Positions 30,789-40,409 of a DNA stretch of 64,000 nucleotides are shown in pieces. Each line of letters starts with the position of its first letter. Positions within the stretch are counted from its first letter, which is position 1. The translations under genes and the position numbers were made by a program. Below the pieces are notes generated by a model. The model was not told the DNA's origin. It made no database searches and worked only from the letters and a program-made list of their open reading frames with translations. Source of the DNA: Nitricoxidireducens sp046726235 (GTDB taxonomy: Bacteria > Pseudomonadota > Gammaproteobacteria > Burkholderiales > Rhodocyclaceae); the NCBI GenBank assembly GCA_046726235.1, contig JBKPAD010000010.1, positions 248,001 to 312,000 on the forward strand. The letters run 5' to 3'.

Positions 30789-31954
30789 CAGGCGTCGAGC
30801 TTGATGGTGAAGGCGGAGAAGGTGCCCGTGGCGGCGGGGTTCGGCTGCTCGTCTTCCTTGGGCTTGTCCTCGGCCGTGCCGGCCTCCGGAGCCGCTTCGG
30901 TGTTGCTGATCAGCCAGTGCAGGTTGTTCGCCGAGTCGGCATTCGCCAGGGCTTCGTCGAGGGTGATGATCTTGTCGCGGTACAGCTTGTAGAGCGCCTG
31001 CTCGAAGGTCTGCGAGCCCGGCGACATGCTCTTTTCCATCGCTTCCTTGATGCCGTCCATGTCGCCCTTCTCGATCAGCTCCGCGATGTGGCGCGAGTTC
31101 AGCATCACCTCGACGGCCGGCGTGCGGCCGCCGTCCGGCTTCTTCACCAGGCGCTGGGAGATGGTGCACTTCATGGTCACCGCGAGGTCGGCGAGCAGGG
31201 CGGGGCGGTTCTCGAGCGGGTAGAAGCTGATGATGCGCGACAGCGCGTGGTAGCTGTTGTTGGCGTGCAGCGTGGCGAGGCACAAGTGGCCCGATTGCGC
31301 GTAGGCGATGGCTTGCGACATCGTCTCCTTGTCGCGGATCTCGCCGATGAAAATGCAGTCCGGCGCCTGGCGCAGGGCGTTCTTCAGCGCGGCCTGGAAG
31401 GTGCGCGTGTCGGAGCCGACCTCGCGCTGGTTCACGATCGACTTCTTGTTGCGGAAGATGAATTCGATCGGGTCTTCGAGCGTCAGGATGTGGCCGGTCT
31501 TGCGCTCGTTGCGGTAGTCGAGCATCGCCGTCAGCGTGGTCGACTTGCCCGAGCCGGTGGCGCCGACCATCAGGATCAGGCCGCGCTTTTCCATGATGAC
31601 GTCGGCCAGCACGTCCGGCACGTTGAGCGTTTCCAGCTTCGGGATCTCGGCCGGGATGTAGCGCACGACGAGCGCCGGCGTGCCCTTCTGGCGGAACACC
31701 GAGAGGCGGAAGTTGCCGACGCCTTCGAGCGCGTAGCCGGTGTTGAGCTCGAGCGTCTCCTCGAACTCGTGGTACTGCGTGTCGGTGAGGATTTCGTGCA
31801 GCAGGCCGGTGATGGTCGCGGAGTCCATCACCTGCTGGTTCACCGGCACGGCGACGCCATTGATCTTGATGTTGATCGGCGAACCGACGGAGACGAAGAT
31901 GTCCGAGGCCTTCTTCTCGGCCATCAGGTTGAACAGCCTGTCCATTGCGCCCAT
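30788..31954 (-). CDS. pilU: Type IV pilus retraction ATPase, PilU-type
   Basis: PilT-family ATPase for type IV pilus retraction at the inner-membrane base. 388 residues with Walker A (LMVGATGSGKSTTLTAML), Asp box (HILTLEDPIEFIF), Walker B (DCIFIGEIRD) and His box (GHLCLATLHANNSYHAL). The opening MDRLFNLMAEKKASDIFVSV and the long acidic, Pro-rich tail favour PilU over PilT. It lies between dapD and dapE and is coupled to dapE. MDRLF at 31945 is an alternative start. Confidence 0.9.
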   Translation of the reverse strand: MGAMDRLFNLMAEKKASDIFVSVGSPINIKINGVAVPVNQQVMDSATITGLLHEILTDTQYHEFEETLELNTGYALEGVGNFRLSVFRQKGTPALVVRYIPAEIPKLETLNVPDVLADVIMEKRGLILMVGATGSGKSTTLTAMLDYRNERKTGHILTLEDPIEFIFRNKKSIVNQREVGSDTRTFQAALKNALRQAPDCIFIGEIRDKETMSQAIAYAQSGHLCLATLHANNSYHALSRIISFYPLENRPALLADLAVTMKCTISQRLVKKPDGGRTPAVEVMLNSRHIAELIEKGDMDGIKEAMEKSMSPGSQTFEQALYKLYRDKIITLDEALANADSANNLHWLISNTEAAPEAGTAEDKPKEDEQPNPAATGTFSAFTIKLDA

Positions 31955-31981
31955 CGTCGTCTCCCGGTTCGCTAAGCCGCG

Positions 31982-32800
<819 letters not shown>

Positions 32801-32814
32801 GTTGGGTCCCTGAA

Positions 32815-34020
32815 TTATTGGCGTGAATTGCAGAAATCGGCGATCCGCTGCGCGGCTTCGAGGCATTCGTCGAGCCCCGCGACGAGCGCGATGCGGATGA
32901 AGTCCGCGCCCGGATTGACGCCGCCGGCCTCGCGGGCGAGATAGCTTCCCGGCAGCACGACGACATTATATTGACGATGCAGTTCGCGGGCGAACTCGGT
33001 GTCCGACATGCCGTAGCGCGCCACCGAGGCCCAGAGGTAGAAGCCGGCGTCCGGCATCTGCGTGTCGAGATGCGCGGCGACCAGCGGCGTGACGCGCTCG
33101 AACTTCTCGCGATAGAGGCGGCGGTTCTCGACCACGTGCGCCTCGTCGCCCCAGGCGACGGCGCTCGCGTGCTGCACGGCCGGGTTCATCGCGCAGCCGT
33201 GGTAAGTGCGGTAGAGCCAGAACTTCTTCAGGATCGCCGCGTCGCCGGCCACGAAGCCCGAGCGCATGCCCGGCACGTTCGAGCGCTTCGACAGGCTCGA
33301 GAACATGACCAGGTTCCGGTAATCGTCGCGGCCCAGCTTGCGCGCGGCCTCGAGGCCGCCGAGCGGGCGCTGCGCCTCATCGAAATAGATTTCCGAATAG
33401 CACTCGTCGCTGGCGATCACGAAGCCGTGCTCGTCCGACAGCTCGAACAGCGTGCGCCATTCGTCGAGCGTCATCACCTTGCCGGTCGGGTTTCCCGGCG
33501 AGCAGACGTAGGCCAGTTGCACGCGCTTCCAGGTCTCCGCCGGCACGGCGCGGAAATCCATCGCGAAGCCGTCCTGCGGCAACTGGTTGAAGAAGGCCGG
33601 CGCCACGCCCGCCAGGTAGGCCGCGCCTTCATAGATCTGATAGAACGGATTCGGCGACAGCACCAGCGCACTGGGCTTCGACGCATCGACGACGCACTGC
33701 GCGAAGGCGAACAGCGCCTCGCGCGACCCCGTCACCGGCAGCACCTGCGCCGCCGCATCCGGCGCCGGAATCCCGTAGCGCCGCGCGATCCAGTCCGAAA
33801 TCGACTTCCTCAGCGCGTCGCTGCCGTTGGTCGCCGGATAAGCCGCCAGCCCGCCCAGCCCCGCGACCAGCGCATCCTTGATGAACTGCGGCGTGCCGTG
33901 CTGCGGCTCGCCGATCGACAACTTGATCTCCTTGAGCCCCGCCGGCGGCGTGCTGCCGGCGAACAACGCGCGCAGCTTCTCGAACGGGTAGGGCTGGAGC
34001 TTGGAAAGATTGGGGTTCAC
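32815..34020 (-). CDS. dapC: Succinyldiaminopimelate transaminase DapC
   Basis: PLP enzyme converting N-succinyl-2-amino-6-ketopimelate to N-succinyl-DAP. 401 residues from the GTG at 34020 (then NPNLSKLQPYPFEKL); a TTG at 34035 would add five residues. Class I/II aminotransferase motifs: YVCSPGNPTGKVMTL, ASDECYSEIYF, and the PLP Lys in MFSSLSKRSNVPGMRSGF. Heads the dapC-dapD-pilU-dapE-prmB string, so three consecutive DAP steps are encoded together. Confidence 0.93.
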   Translation of the reverse strand: MNPNLSKLQPYPFEKLRALFAGSTPPAGLKEIKLSIGEPQHGTPQFIKDALVAGLGGLAAYPATNGSDALRKSISDWIARRYGIPAPDAAAQVLPVTGSREALFAFAQCVVDASKPSALVLSPNPFYQIYEGAAYLAGVAPAFFNQLPQDGFAMDFRAVPAETWKRVQLAYVCSPGNPTGKVMTLDEWRTLFELSDEHGFVIASDECYSEIYFDEAQRPLGGLEAARKLGRDDYRNLVMFSSLSKRSNVPGMRSGFVAGDAAILKKFWLYRTYHGCAMNPAVQHASAVAWGDEAHVVENRRLYREKFERVTPLVAAHLDTQMPDAGFYLWASVARYGMSDTEFARELHRQYNVVVLPGSYLAREAGGVNPGADFIRIALVAGLDECLEAAQRIADFCNSRQ

Positions 34021-34094
34021 AACGACGCGCCGCAACGAAAGCGCGGATTATAGGGGAGGGCGAGGCTTAAACCCGCGGCTTCGATCCGGGCCGT

Positions 34095-34151
34095 CGCCGG
34101 CAGTTTGCCGCTCCTCATGGCTCCACAAATCGTCGCGTCAAACTGCCGGCG
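34095..34151. repeat. 13-bp perfect inverted repeat
   Basis: Arms CGCCGGCAGTTTG (34095-34107) and CAAACTGCCGGCG (34139-34151) are separated by 31 nt. It lies between dapC and the AT-rich insert. The long loop and absence of a T-tract argue against a terminator; it could be a protein-binding site or a trace of an insertion. Confidence 0.6.
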
Positions 34152-34196
34152 CCGACCCTTGGCGTAGTGGGTCCGGCACTTGAGGCGCGGCAGAGA

Positions 34197-34394
34197 ATGG
34201 CGCAGAGTACGGTTTCCTTATCTCTCAGATATGCGGACATGCTTGCCAAGAGCACCCCCAAGAATCAGCCGCGCATCCAGCGCAGCAACACCGTACGCGC
34301 CAAACTGGCCAAGTCGGGACTTCAGGAACGGGACCTTGCCGACGCTATGCAATGGGCGCGGCAGACCTTGGCGACCAAGTCGAGTAAGAAGTGA
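34197..34394 (+). CDS. Possible small hypothetical protein
   Basis: 65 residues from the ATG at 34197: a short hydrophilic, basic protein (RYADMLAKSTPKNQPRIQRS, LQERDLADAMQWARQ) that looks like a helical nucleic-acid-binding or antitoxin-sized product. No family is recognised. It precedes the DUF6680-like gene on the same strand by about 106 nt. The amino-acid composition is credible, but no Shine-Dalgarno stands out, so it may be spurious. Confidence 0.35.
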   Translation: MAQSTVSLSLRYADMLAKSTPKNQPRIQRSNTVRAKLAKSGLQERDLADAMQWARQTLATKSSKK

Positions 34395-34500
34395 CGCGTT
34401 CTCCGCAAGCATTGGGCATTGCGGGCTACGTCAGACGTATGCCACCATCTCGGAACTAACTGCACCAACTGTTCACCCGTTATCGACTGGAACCTCATAT

Positions 34501-35013
34501 ATGACGCCCGATCAAATCGCTCTTGCACAACTGGAGGTCGACAAGCTACAAGCGTGGATTACTGGGCTTGCAATTTTTCTTGGCCCGCTTCTCGGCGTCA
34601 TCTTTACGCTATGGTTCAAGAAGAGGAAAGAACAAGCGGATCAGCAACAGCGCCTTTTCCTTACCTTGATGGCGCATCGAAAATCGAATCCACCGACCTT
34701 CGATTTTGTAAACGCACTGAATCTAATCGATGTCGTCTTTGCTCAACACCGACGAGTAGTGTCGCTGTGGCATGAGTACTACGACATGCTTTGCCAAAAC
34801 ACGGTGAATTGGCATCTCGCTGAGGCAAAGTATCTGGACCTGTTGTTTGAAATGGCAAGAGCCCTTGGCTATAAGAGCTTGGCGCAAACGGAAATTTCAA
34901 AGTTCTATTCTCCCGTTGCTCATGGCAATCAGTCTCAAGAAACGCAGCAGGAGCTATTGCGCGTTTTGAAGGCTACAGCGTGCTTTGAAGTTGAGCCCAA
35001 AACAGAACAATAG
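34501..35013 (+). CDS. Single-TM protein resembling DUF6680
   Basis: 170 residues: an N-terminal membrane helix (about 15-37, ITGLAIFLGPLLGVIFTLWF) with a Lys-rich stop, then a cytoplasmic helical domain. The pattern LFLTLMAHRKS, FVNALNLIDVVF, VVSLWHEYYDML and LLFEMARALGYKS matches my recollection of DUF6680, whose function is unknown. Composition is strikingly AT-rich for this genome (24 of 60 G/C at 34681-34740; 28 of 60 at 34861-34920), so the gene was probably acquired. It sits alone between two inverted-repeat structures. Confidence 0.6.
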   Translation: MTPDQIALAQLEVDKLQAWITGLAIFLGPLLGVIFTLWFKKRKEQADQQQRLFLTLMAHRKSNPPTFDFVNALNLIDVVFAQHRRVVSLWHEYYDMLCQNTVNWHLAEAKYLDLLFEMARALGYKSLAQTEISKFYSPVAHGNQSQETQQELLRVLKATACFEVEPKTEQ

Positions 35014-35078
35014 GCTGCCTTACATTTCAGGAAACCGGGTCCATGCCCCTTCGTTGAGGGCTCAGGCATCGCCCACGA

Positions 35079-35264
35079 GCAGGCCAAGGGCCGGGACGCT
35101 GCCGATTTTGTGAGCGCCGCGGCGACGGCGTGGCGGACGGGGATGTCCGGGCTCGCTGTCCGAGCCGCAGGCGAGTTTGCGAGACCGGCCGGCCGGCGCG
35201 TCGGCGGCGCGGGAACCCCGCAGGGGCGCGAGCGCATGAGGCGGCGGCCCGGCCCTTGGCCTGC
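35079..35264. repeat. Structured element with long imperfect terminal inverted repeats
   Basis: The ends pair over 25 positions: a 17-bp perfect block (35079-35095 with 35248-35264, containing CAGGCCAAGGGCCGGG) then two three-base blocks, with two non-pairing positions. Between them are smaller hairpins (GGCTCG/CGAGCC at 35150-35166; GCGGG/CCCGC near 35209). The whole 186 bp is G+C-rich and non-coding in appearance. It resembles dispersed intergenic repeats of proteobacterial genomes, but only one copy is in this window. Confidence 0.55.
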
Positions 35265-35299
35265 GGCGCCTCCACTCGGTGATGGTTCGGTTCTAAGAA

Positions 35300-35719
35300 C
35301 TACCCGCGCGTATTCGACTGCGGCGCGAACTCGGCCAGTTCAACCCGCGGCGCCGGCTTCCAGCCCTTCTTGCGATGCTCGGCGACGACGTTGGTGAAAA
35401 TCCCCCCGCGCACGTAGAAGCGCGCCGTCAGGCGCATGAAGCGCGGCTTGGTCGCCTTCACCAGGTCGTCGAGGATGCGGTTGGTCACGTCCTCGTGGAA
35501 GTGGCCTTCCTCGCGGAAGCCCCAGACGTAGAGCTTGAGGCTCTTCAACTCCACGCAGAGCTTGTCGGCGATGTAGTCGAGCGTCAGCACGGCGAAATCC
35601 GGCTGCCCGGTCTTGGGACACAGGCAGGTGAACTCCGGGATCTCCATATGGATCTGGTAGTCCCGATGGGGGGCCGGATTGGGGAAGGTTTCGAGCGTCT
35701 TGGCGGGCTTTGACGGCAT
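35300..35719 (-). CDS. queF: NADPH-dependent 7-cyano-7-deazaguanine reductase QueF
   Basis: Reduces preQ0 to preQ1 in queuosine biosynthesis. 139 residues, the short unimodular (type I) form of the T-fold family. The catalytic Cys34 is in FTCLCPKTGQPDFAV with Asp41, and the QueF NADPH motif is VELKSLKLYVWGFREEG. Single gene, divergent from smc with 85 bp between starts. Confidence 0.95.
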   Translation of the reverse strand: MPSKPAKTLETFPNPAPHRDYQIHMEIPEFTCLCPKTGQPDFAVLTLDYIADKLCVELKSLKLYVWGFREEGHFHEDVTNRILDDLVKATKPRFMRLTARFYVRGGIFTNVVAEHRKKGWKPAPRVELAEFAPQSNTRG

Positions 35720-35763
35720 GATGGCGGCGTTGCGGGCCGGGGCGGAAAAGCGAGGCGAGCGAT

Positions 35764-35769
35764 TATAAT
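35764..35769 (+). promoter_or_regulatory. Probable -10 box of the smc operon
   Basis: A perfect TATAAT (35764-35769) lies 35 nt upstream of the smc start in the queF-smc divergent region. No good -35 match is found at the right spacing, so this rests on the -10 alone. Confidence 0.45.
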
Positions 35770-35804
35770 GCCGCCCTTTGTGACGTGCCCTCCGGATTCC
35801 CTAA

Positions 35805-38800
35805 GTGCGCCTGACCAAACTCAAACTTTCCGGCTTCAAGTCCTTCGTCGATCCGACCACCGTGCTGTTCCCCGGCCAGCTGGCCGGCGTCGTCGGCCCT
35901 AACGGCTGCGGCAAGTCGAACGTGATCGACGCCGTGCGCTGGGTGCTCGGCGAGTCCAAGGCCTCCGAGCTGCGCGGCGAGTCGATCCAGGACGTCATCT
36001 TCAAGGGTTCCGGTACGCGTAAGGAAGTCAGCCGCGCCAGCGTCGAGCTGTTCTTCGACAACGCCCAGGGCCGCGCTGCCGGCCAGTGGAGCCAGTACGC
36101 CGAGATCACCGTCAAGCGCGTGCTCGACCGCGAGGGCAACTCGTCCTACTACATCAACAACCTGCACGTCCGCCGCCGCGACGTCATCGACCTCTTCCTC
36201 GGCACCGGCCTGGGCCCGCGCGCCTACGCCATCATCGGCCAGGGCATGATCTCGCGCATCGTCGAGGCCAAGCCGGAGGAACTGCGCTTCTTCCTCGAAG
36301 AGGCCGCCGGCGTCACCAAGTACAAGGAACGCCGCAAGGAAACCGAGCACCGGCTCGAGGACGCGCGCGAGAACATCGCCCGCGTCGACGACATCCGCAA
36401 CGAGCTGGAAAGCCAGATCGGCCGCCTCGAAGCGCAGGCCGAAGTCGCGCGCCAGTACAAGGACCTGCATGCCCAGCTCGGCCGCAACCAGAACCTGCTG
36501 TGGCTGAAGAAGCGCAACGACGCGCGCCGGGATGCCGAGCGCTACGCCCGCGAGGTCGATAACGCCGTCAACCGCGTCGAGGCCGAGACCGCGCAGCTGC
36601 GCGAGGTCGAAGCCAAGGTCGAGCAGTCGCGCGAGGCGCACTTCGCCGCCTCCGACGCCCTGCACGCCGCGCAGGCCGAGATGTATTCGGCCAACGCCGA
36701 GGTCAAGCGCCTCGAATCCGAGATCAAGCACATCCTCGATTCGCGCCAGCGCCTCGAAACGCGGCTGGCCCAGCTCTCGGTCGAGGAGAGCCACTGGCGC
36801 GGCGAGACCCAGCGCGTCGAGGAAGAGGATTTCCGCTGGAAGTCGCTGCTGGAGAACTCGCGCATGCGCGCCGGCACCGCCGCCGCGCGCCACGAGGAAG
36901 CCGCGGCCCGCCTGCCCGAGGCCGAGAGTGCCGTGCAGGAGGCCGGGACCGCCGTCGGCGAGGCGCGCCGGCAACTCAACGAAGCCGAGCAGGGCACGCG
37001 GCTGGCCGAGGCCGACCGCGGCCATGCCATGCGCGCGCTCGAGAACCTTGCCCAGCGCCGCGGCCGCCTCGAGGAAGAACGCAAGGGGTACGAGCAGCCC
37101 GATCCGGTCCAGCTCGCCCAGGCCGAGGAAGCGCAGATGCGCGCCGAGGCCGAACTCGAAGCGCGCCAGGCGCGCCTCTCAGAACTCCAGACCCGCCAGC
37201 CCGAACTCGACGCCGCGCTGCGCACCGCGCGCGAAGCGCTGCAAGGCGCCCACCGCCGCGCCGCCGAAACGCGCGCGCGCCACGACGCCCTGCTGCAACT
37301 GCAGAAGCGCGTCCAGCAGAACGGCGAGATCGGCGACTGGCTGAAGCAGCAGGGCCTGGCCGACGCCAAGCCGCTCTGGCAGGTGATCCAGGTCGACGCC
37401 GGCTGGGAAACCGCCGTCGAGGCCGTGCTGCGGGAGCGCCTGTCGGCGCTGGCGGCGGATGCCGAAACGGCCGGTCGCGCGCTGGCTTCGCCGCCGCCCA
37501 CCGTATTTACGCTGGCGCTGCCGGATGACGCCCAATCGCAGCCGGCCGCCGGCGACTCGCTGCGCGCCAAGGTACGCTGCGACGACGCCCGCTGGGCCGC
37601 GGTGCTCGACGAATGGCTCGCCGGCGTCAATGTCGCAGACGACCTCGCCGGCAACATCGCCGGCCGCGCGGGCGTCACGGTGTCGCGCGAAGGCCACCTG
37701 CTGTCCAAGCACGGCCTCACGCTCTACGTGCCCGATGCCCGCACCCACGGCGTCATCGAACGCCAGCGCGAGATCGAGGAACTCGAAGCCCTCGTCGACG
37801 CACGCGAACAGGAAGAAGCCTCCGCGCGCGAAGCGCAGGAGCAGGCCGAGCACGCGCTCGTCGAGGTCCAGTCGCAGCTCGCCGAGGCGCGCCGCGCCGC
37901 GGAGGAAGGCCAGCAGCGCCTGCACGCGACGCAGGTCGAGGCGCTCAAGCTCGCGCAGGCGCAGGCGCGCTACGAGGAGCGCACCGGCCAGATCACGCGC
38001 GACCTCGGCGAAATCGTCAAGGCCGAGGAAACCGAGCGCGCCGAATTCGAGCGCGCCGAGACCGAAGCCGCGCGCTGCCGCGAGACGCTGACGGCGGTGC
38101 GCGAGCGCCTCGACGCCGCGCTGGAACTCCAGCGCAGCCGCGACGCGAGCTTGCGCGAGGCGCGCGCGCTCGAGCACCAGCTCGCGCGCGAGGCGCAGGA
38201 AGCCGGCTTCTCCGAGCGCGAATGCCTGTCGAAGCTCGAGGACAACGCGCGCGCCGCCGAGACGGCGCGCGCCCAGCTCGCGCGCGTCGGCACCGAGACC
38301 GAGGCCGCCAAGACCGAACTCGCCGCGATCAGCGACGAGGTGCTGCAGGAACAGTTGCAATCCGCGCTCGGCTCGCGCCAGGGCCGCGAAGGCCTGCTGG
38401 CCGAGCGCCGCAACGCGCTCGAGACGGCGGCCGCCGAACTGCGCGGGCTCGACGAACAGCGCCTGAAGCTCGAGCAGGGCCTGCAGCCGGCGCGCGACAA
38501 GATCAACGACCTCAAGCTCAAGCAGCAGGCGGCGCAGCTCAACGAGGAGCAGTTCCGCGAGCGCCTGGCCGAGGCCGGCATCGAGACCGAGGAACACGAA
38601 GCGGCGCTGGCCGCCGACCTCGGCGCCGGCGTGCGCGAGAGCGCGCTGCAGGGCGAGATCACGCGCCTCAACACCGAGATCGAGGCCCTCGGCCCGGTCA
38701 ACCTGGCGGCGCTCGAGGAACTCACCGTGGCGCGCGAGCGCAAGGGCTTCCTCGACGACCAGGCCGGCGACCTGACGACCGCGATCAACACGCTCGAAGA

Positions 38801-39311
38801 CGCGATCCGCCGCATCGACCGCGAGACGCGCGAGCAGTTGCAGGAGACCTACGACACCGTCAATCGCCACTTCGGCTCGCTGTTCCCCGTGCTCTTCGGC
38901 GGCGGCGAGGCCAAGCTGCTGCTGACCGGCGAGGAAATCCTCGACGCCGGCATCCAGATCATGGCGCAGCCGCCGGGCAAGAAGAACTCGACCATCCACC
39001 TGCTGTCGGGCGGTGAGAAGGCCCTGACCGCGATCGCGCTGGTGTTCGCGATGTTCCAGCTGAACCCGGCGCCGTTCTGCATGCTCGACGAGGTCGACGC
39101 CCCGCTCGACGACACCAACACCGAGCGCTTCTGCGAGCTCGTCAAGAAGATGTCGCAGCAGACGCAGTTCATTTTCATCTCGCACAACAAGATCGCCATG
39201 GAAATGGCGCAGCAGCTGATCGGCGTCACCATGCAGGAACGCGGCGTTTCGCGCGTCGTCGAGGTGGATATCGAGGAGGCGTTGCGCATGACCGAGAAGG
39301 AAGCTGCCTAA
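35805..39311 (+). CDS. smc: Chromosome segregation ATPase SMC
   Basis: Condensin subunit that organises and segregates the chromosome. 1168 residues: N-terminal ATPase half with Walker A (GVVGPNGCGKSNVIDAVRWV), coiled-coil arm 1 (about 165-500), hinge (about 510-640), coiled-coil arm 2, and the C-terminal half with the ABC signature LLSGGEKALTAIAL and Walker B FCMLDEVDAPLDD. GTG start. In order smc-zipA-ligA, a conserved betaproteobacterial cluster. Confidence 0.96.
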   Translation: MRLTKLKLSGFKSFVDPTTVLFPGQLAGVVGPNGCGKSNVIDAVRWVLGESKASELRGESIQDVIFKGSGTRKEVSRASVELFFDNAQGRAAGQWSQYAEITVKRVLDREGNSSYYINNLHVRRRDVIDLFLGTGLGPRAYAIIGQGMISRIVEAKPEELRFFLEEAAGVTKYKERRKETEHRLEDARENIARVDDIRNELESQIGRLEAQAEVARQYKDLHAQLGRNQNLLWLKKRNDARRDAERYAREVDNAVNRVEAETAQLREVEAKVEQSREAHFAASDALHAAQAEMYSANAEVKRLESEIKHILDSRQRLETRLAQLSVEESHWRGETQRVEEEDFRWKSLLENSRMRAGTAAARHEEAAARLPEAESAVQEAGTAVGEARRQLNEAEQGTRLAEADRGHAMRALENLAQRRGRLEEERKGYEQPDPVQLAQAEEAQMRAEAELEARQARLSELQTRQPELDAALRTAREALQGAHRRAAETRARHDALLQLQKRVQQNGEIGDWLKQQGLADAKPLWQVIQVDAGWETAVEAVLRERLSALAADAETAGRALASPPPTVFTLALPDDAQSQPAAGDSLRAKVRCDDARWAAVLDEWLAGVNVADDLAGNIAGRAGVTVSREGHLLSKHGLTLYVPDARTHGVIERQREIEELEALVDAREQEEASAREAQEQAEHALVEVQSQLAEARRAAEEGQQRLHATQVEALKLAQAQARYEERTGQITRDLGEIVKAEETERAEFERAETEAARCRETLTAVRERLDAALELQRSRDASLREARALEHQLAREAQEAGFSERECLSKLEDNARAAETARAQLARVGTETEAAKTELAAISDEVLQEQLQSALGSRQGREGLLAERRNALETAAAELRGLDEQRLKLEQGLQPARDKINDLKLKQQAAQLNEEQFRERLAEAGIETEEHEAALAADLGAGVRESALQGEITRLNTEIEALGPVNLAALEELTVARERKGFLDDQAGDLTTAINTLEDAIRRIDRETREQLQETYDTVNRHFGSLFPVLFGGGEAKLLLTGEEILDAGIQIMAQPPGKKNSTIHLLSGGEKALTAIALVFAMFQLNPAPFCMLDEVDAPLDDTNTERFCELVKKMSQQTQFIFISHNKIAMEMAQQLIGVTMQERGVSRVVEVDIEEALRMTEKEAA

Positions 39312-40409
39312 ATGAACGAGCTGCAGCTCGCGTTGATCGCCGCCGGCGGCGTCCTCGTCGCCGCGGTCTGGGCCTACAACTTGTGGCAGGAACGCCGGCA
39401 CAAGCGGGTGGCCGAGGAAATCTTCAAGGGCGACCGGCCCGACGTGCTGCTGCAGGGGCAGGGCGGCGATGCCGCCGACGAGGCGCCCGCGCGCGTCGAG
39501 CCGGCCATGCCGCGCGGCGAAGAGCGCATCGAGCCGGGGTTCGCCTCGAGCGACGACGAGGATGCCGAGGTCGCCGTGCCGCCTCCTCCGGTCGAGCTTG
39601 CCGATCCGGTCGCCGACTGCACGCTGCAGATCGAGTTCGCTGAAGCCGTCGCGGCGCCGGCGCTGTGGGAGGCGCAGCGCGGCCTCGCCGAGCAGCTGAC
39701 GAAGCCGTTGGCCTGGAACGGCCATGACGGCTTCGAGTGGCGCCGCCTGAGCGCCCATGATGCCGGCCACTACGGCGCGGCGGCCGTCTCGCTGCAACTC
39801 GCCGACCGCCAGGGCGCCGTCGGCGCGCTCGAACTCTCGGCCTTCCTCGACGGCGTGCGTGACATCGCGCAGCAGTTCGGCGGGCGCGTGGAACTGCCGC
39901 AGGCGCAGGCCATGCTCGACCATGCGACGGCGCTGGACGGCTTCTGCGCCAGCGTCGACGTCCAGCTCGGCGTCGGCGTGGTCGAGGCCGCCGGCGGCGA
40001 CTTCACCGGCACCAAGCTGCGCGGCCTCGCCGAGGCTGCCGGCATGGTCCTGCAGGGCGACGGCCGCTTCCATACTGTCGACGACCGCGGCGAGGACGTG
40101 TTCACGCTCGCCAACATCGGCAGCGAGCTATTCGATGCCGACACCTTGCGCACGCTGACCACGCACGGCCTGAGCTTCACGCTCGACGTGCCGCGCGTCA
40201 TCGACGGCCCGGCCGCCTTCGACCGCATGCTGGCGACGGCGAAGCAAATGGCGCAGACGCTCGGCGGCGTGCTCGTCGACGGCCAGCGCCATCCGCTGCA
40301 CGACGCGACCATCGCCGGCATCCGCGCCAAGATCGCCGAGATCCAGAAGCAGATGGCCGCGAACCAGATCCCGGCCGGCAGCCCGAGAGCGTTGCGGCTG
40401 TTCAGCTGA
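39312..40409 (+). CDS. zipA: Cell division protein ZipA homologue
   Basis: Inner-membrane protein tethering FtsZ at the divisome. 365 residues: an N-terminal membrane helix (LQLALIAAGGVLVAAVWAYN), a basic then acidic/Pro-rich linker (about 40-100), and the C-terminal FtsZ-binding ZipA_C domain (about 215-345: LGVGVVEAAGGDFTGTKLRG, FTLANIGSELFDADTLRTL). It starts directly after the smc stop codon, and its TGA overlaps the ligA start (TGATG). The sequence is diverged from E. coli; order supports the call. Confidence 0.88.
   Translation: MNELQLALIAAGGVLVAAVWAYNLWQERRHKRVAEEIFKGDRPDVLLQGQGGDAADEAPARVEPAMPRGEERIEPGFASSDDEDAEVAVPPPPVELADPVADCTLQIEFAEAVAAPALWEAQRGLAEQLTKPLAWNGHDGFEWRRLSAHDAGHYGAAAVSLQLADRQGAVGALELSAFLDGVRDIAQQFGGRVELPQAQAMLDHATALDGFCASVDVQLGVGVVEAAGGDFTGTKLRGLAEAAGMVLQGDGRFHTVDDRGEDVFTLANIGSELFDADTLRTLTTHGLSFTLDVPRVIDGPAAFDRMLATAKQMAQTLGGVLVDGQRHPLHDATIAGIRAKIAEIQKQMAANQIPAGSPRALRLFS

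Noticed and set aside
35027..35397. Short open frames on both strands over the structured repeat
   Set aside because: Pro/Arg/Ala-rich translations typical of G+C-rich non-coding repeats; they start within the repeat and lack Shine-Dalgarno sequences.
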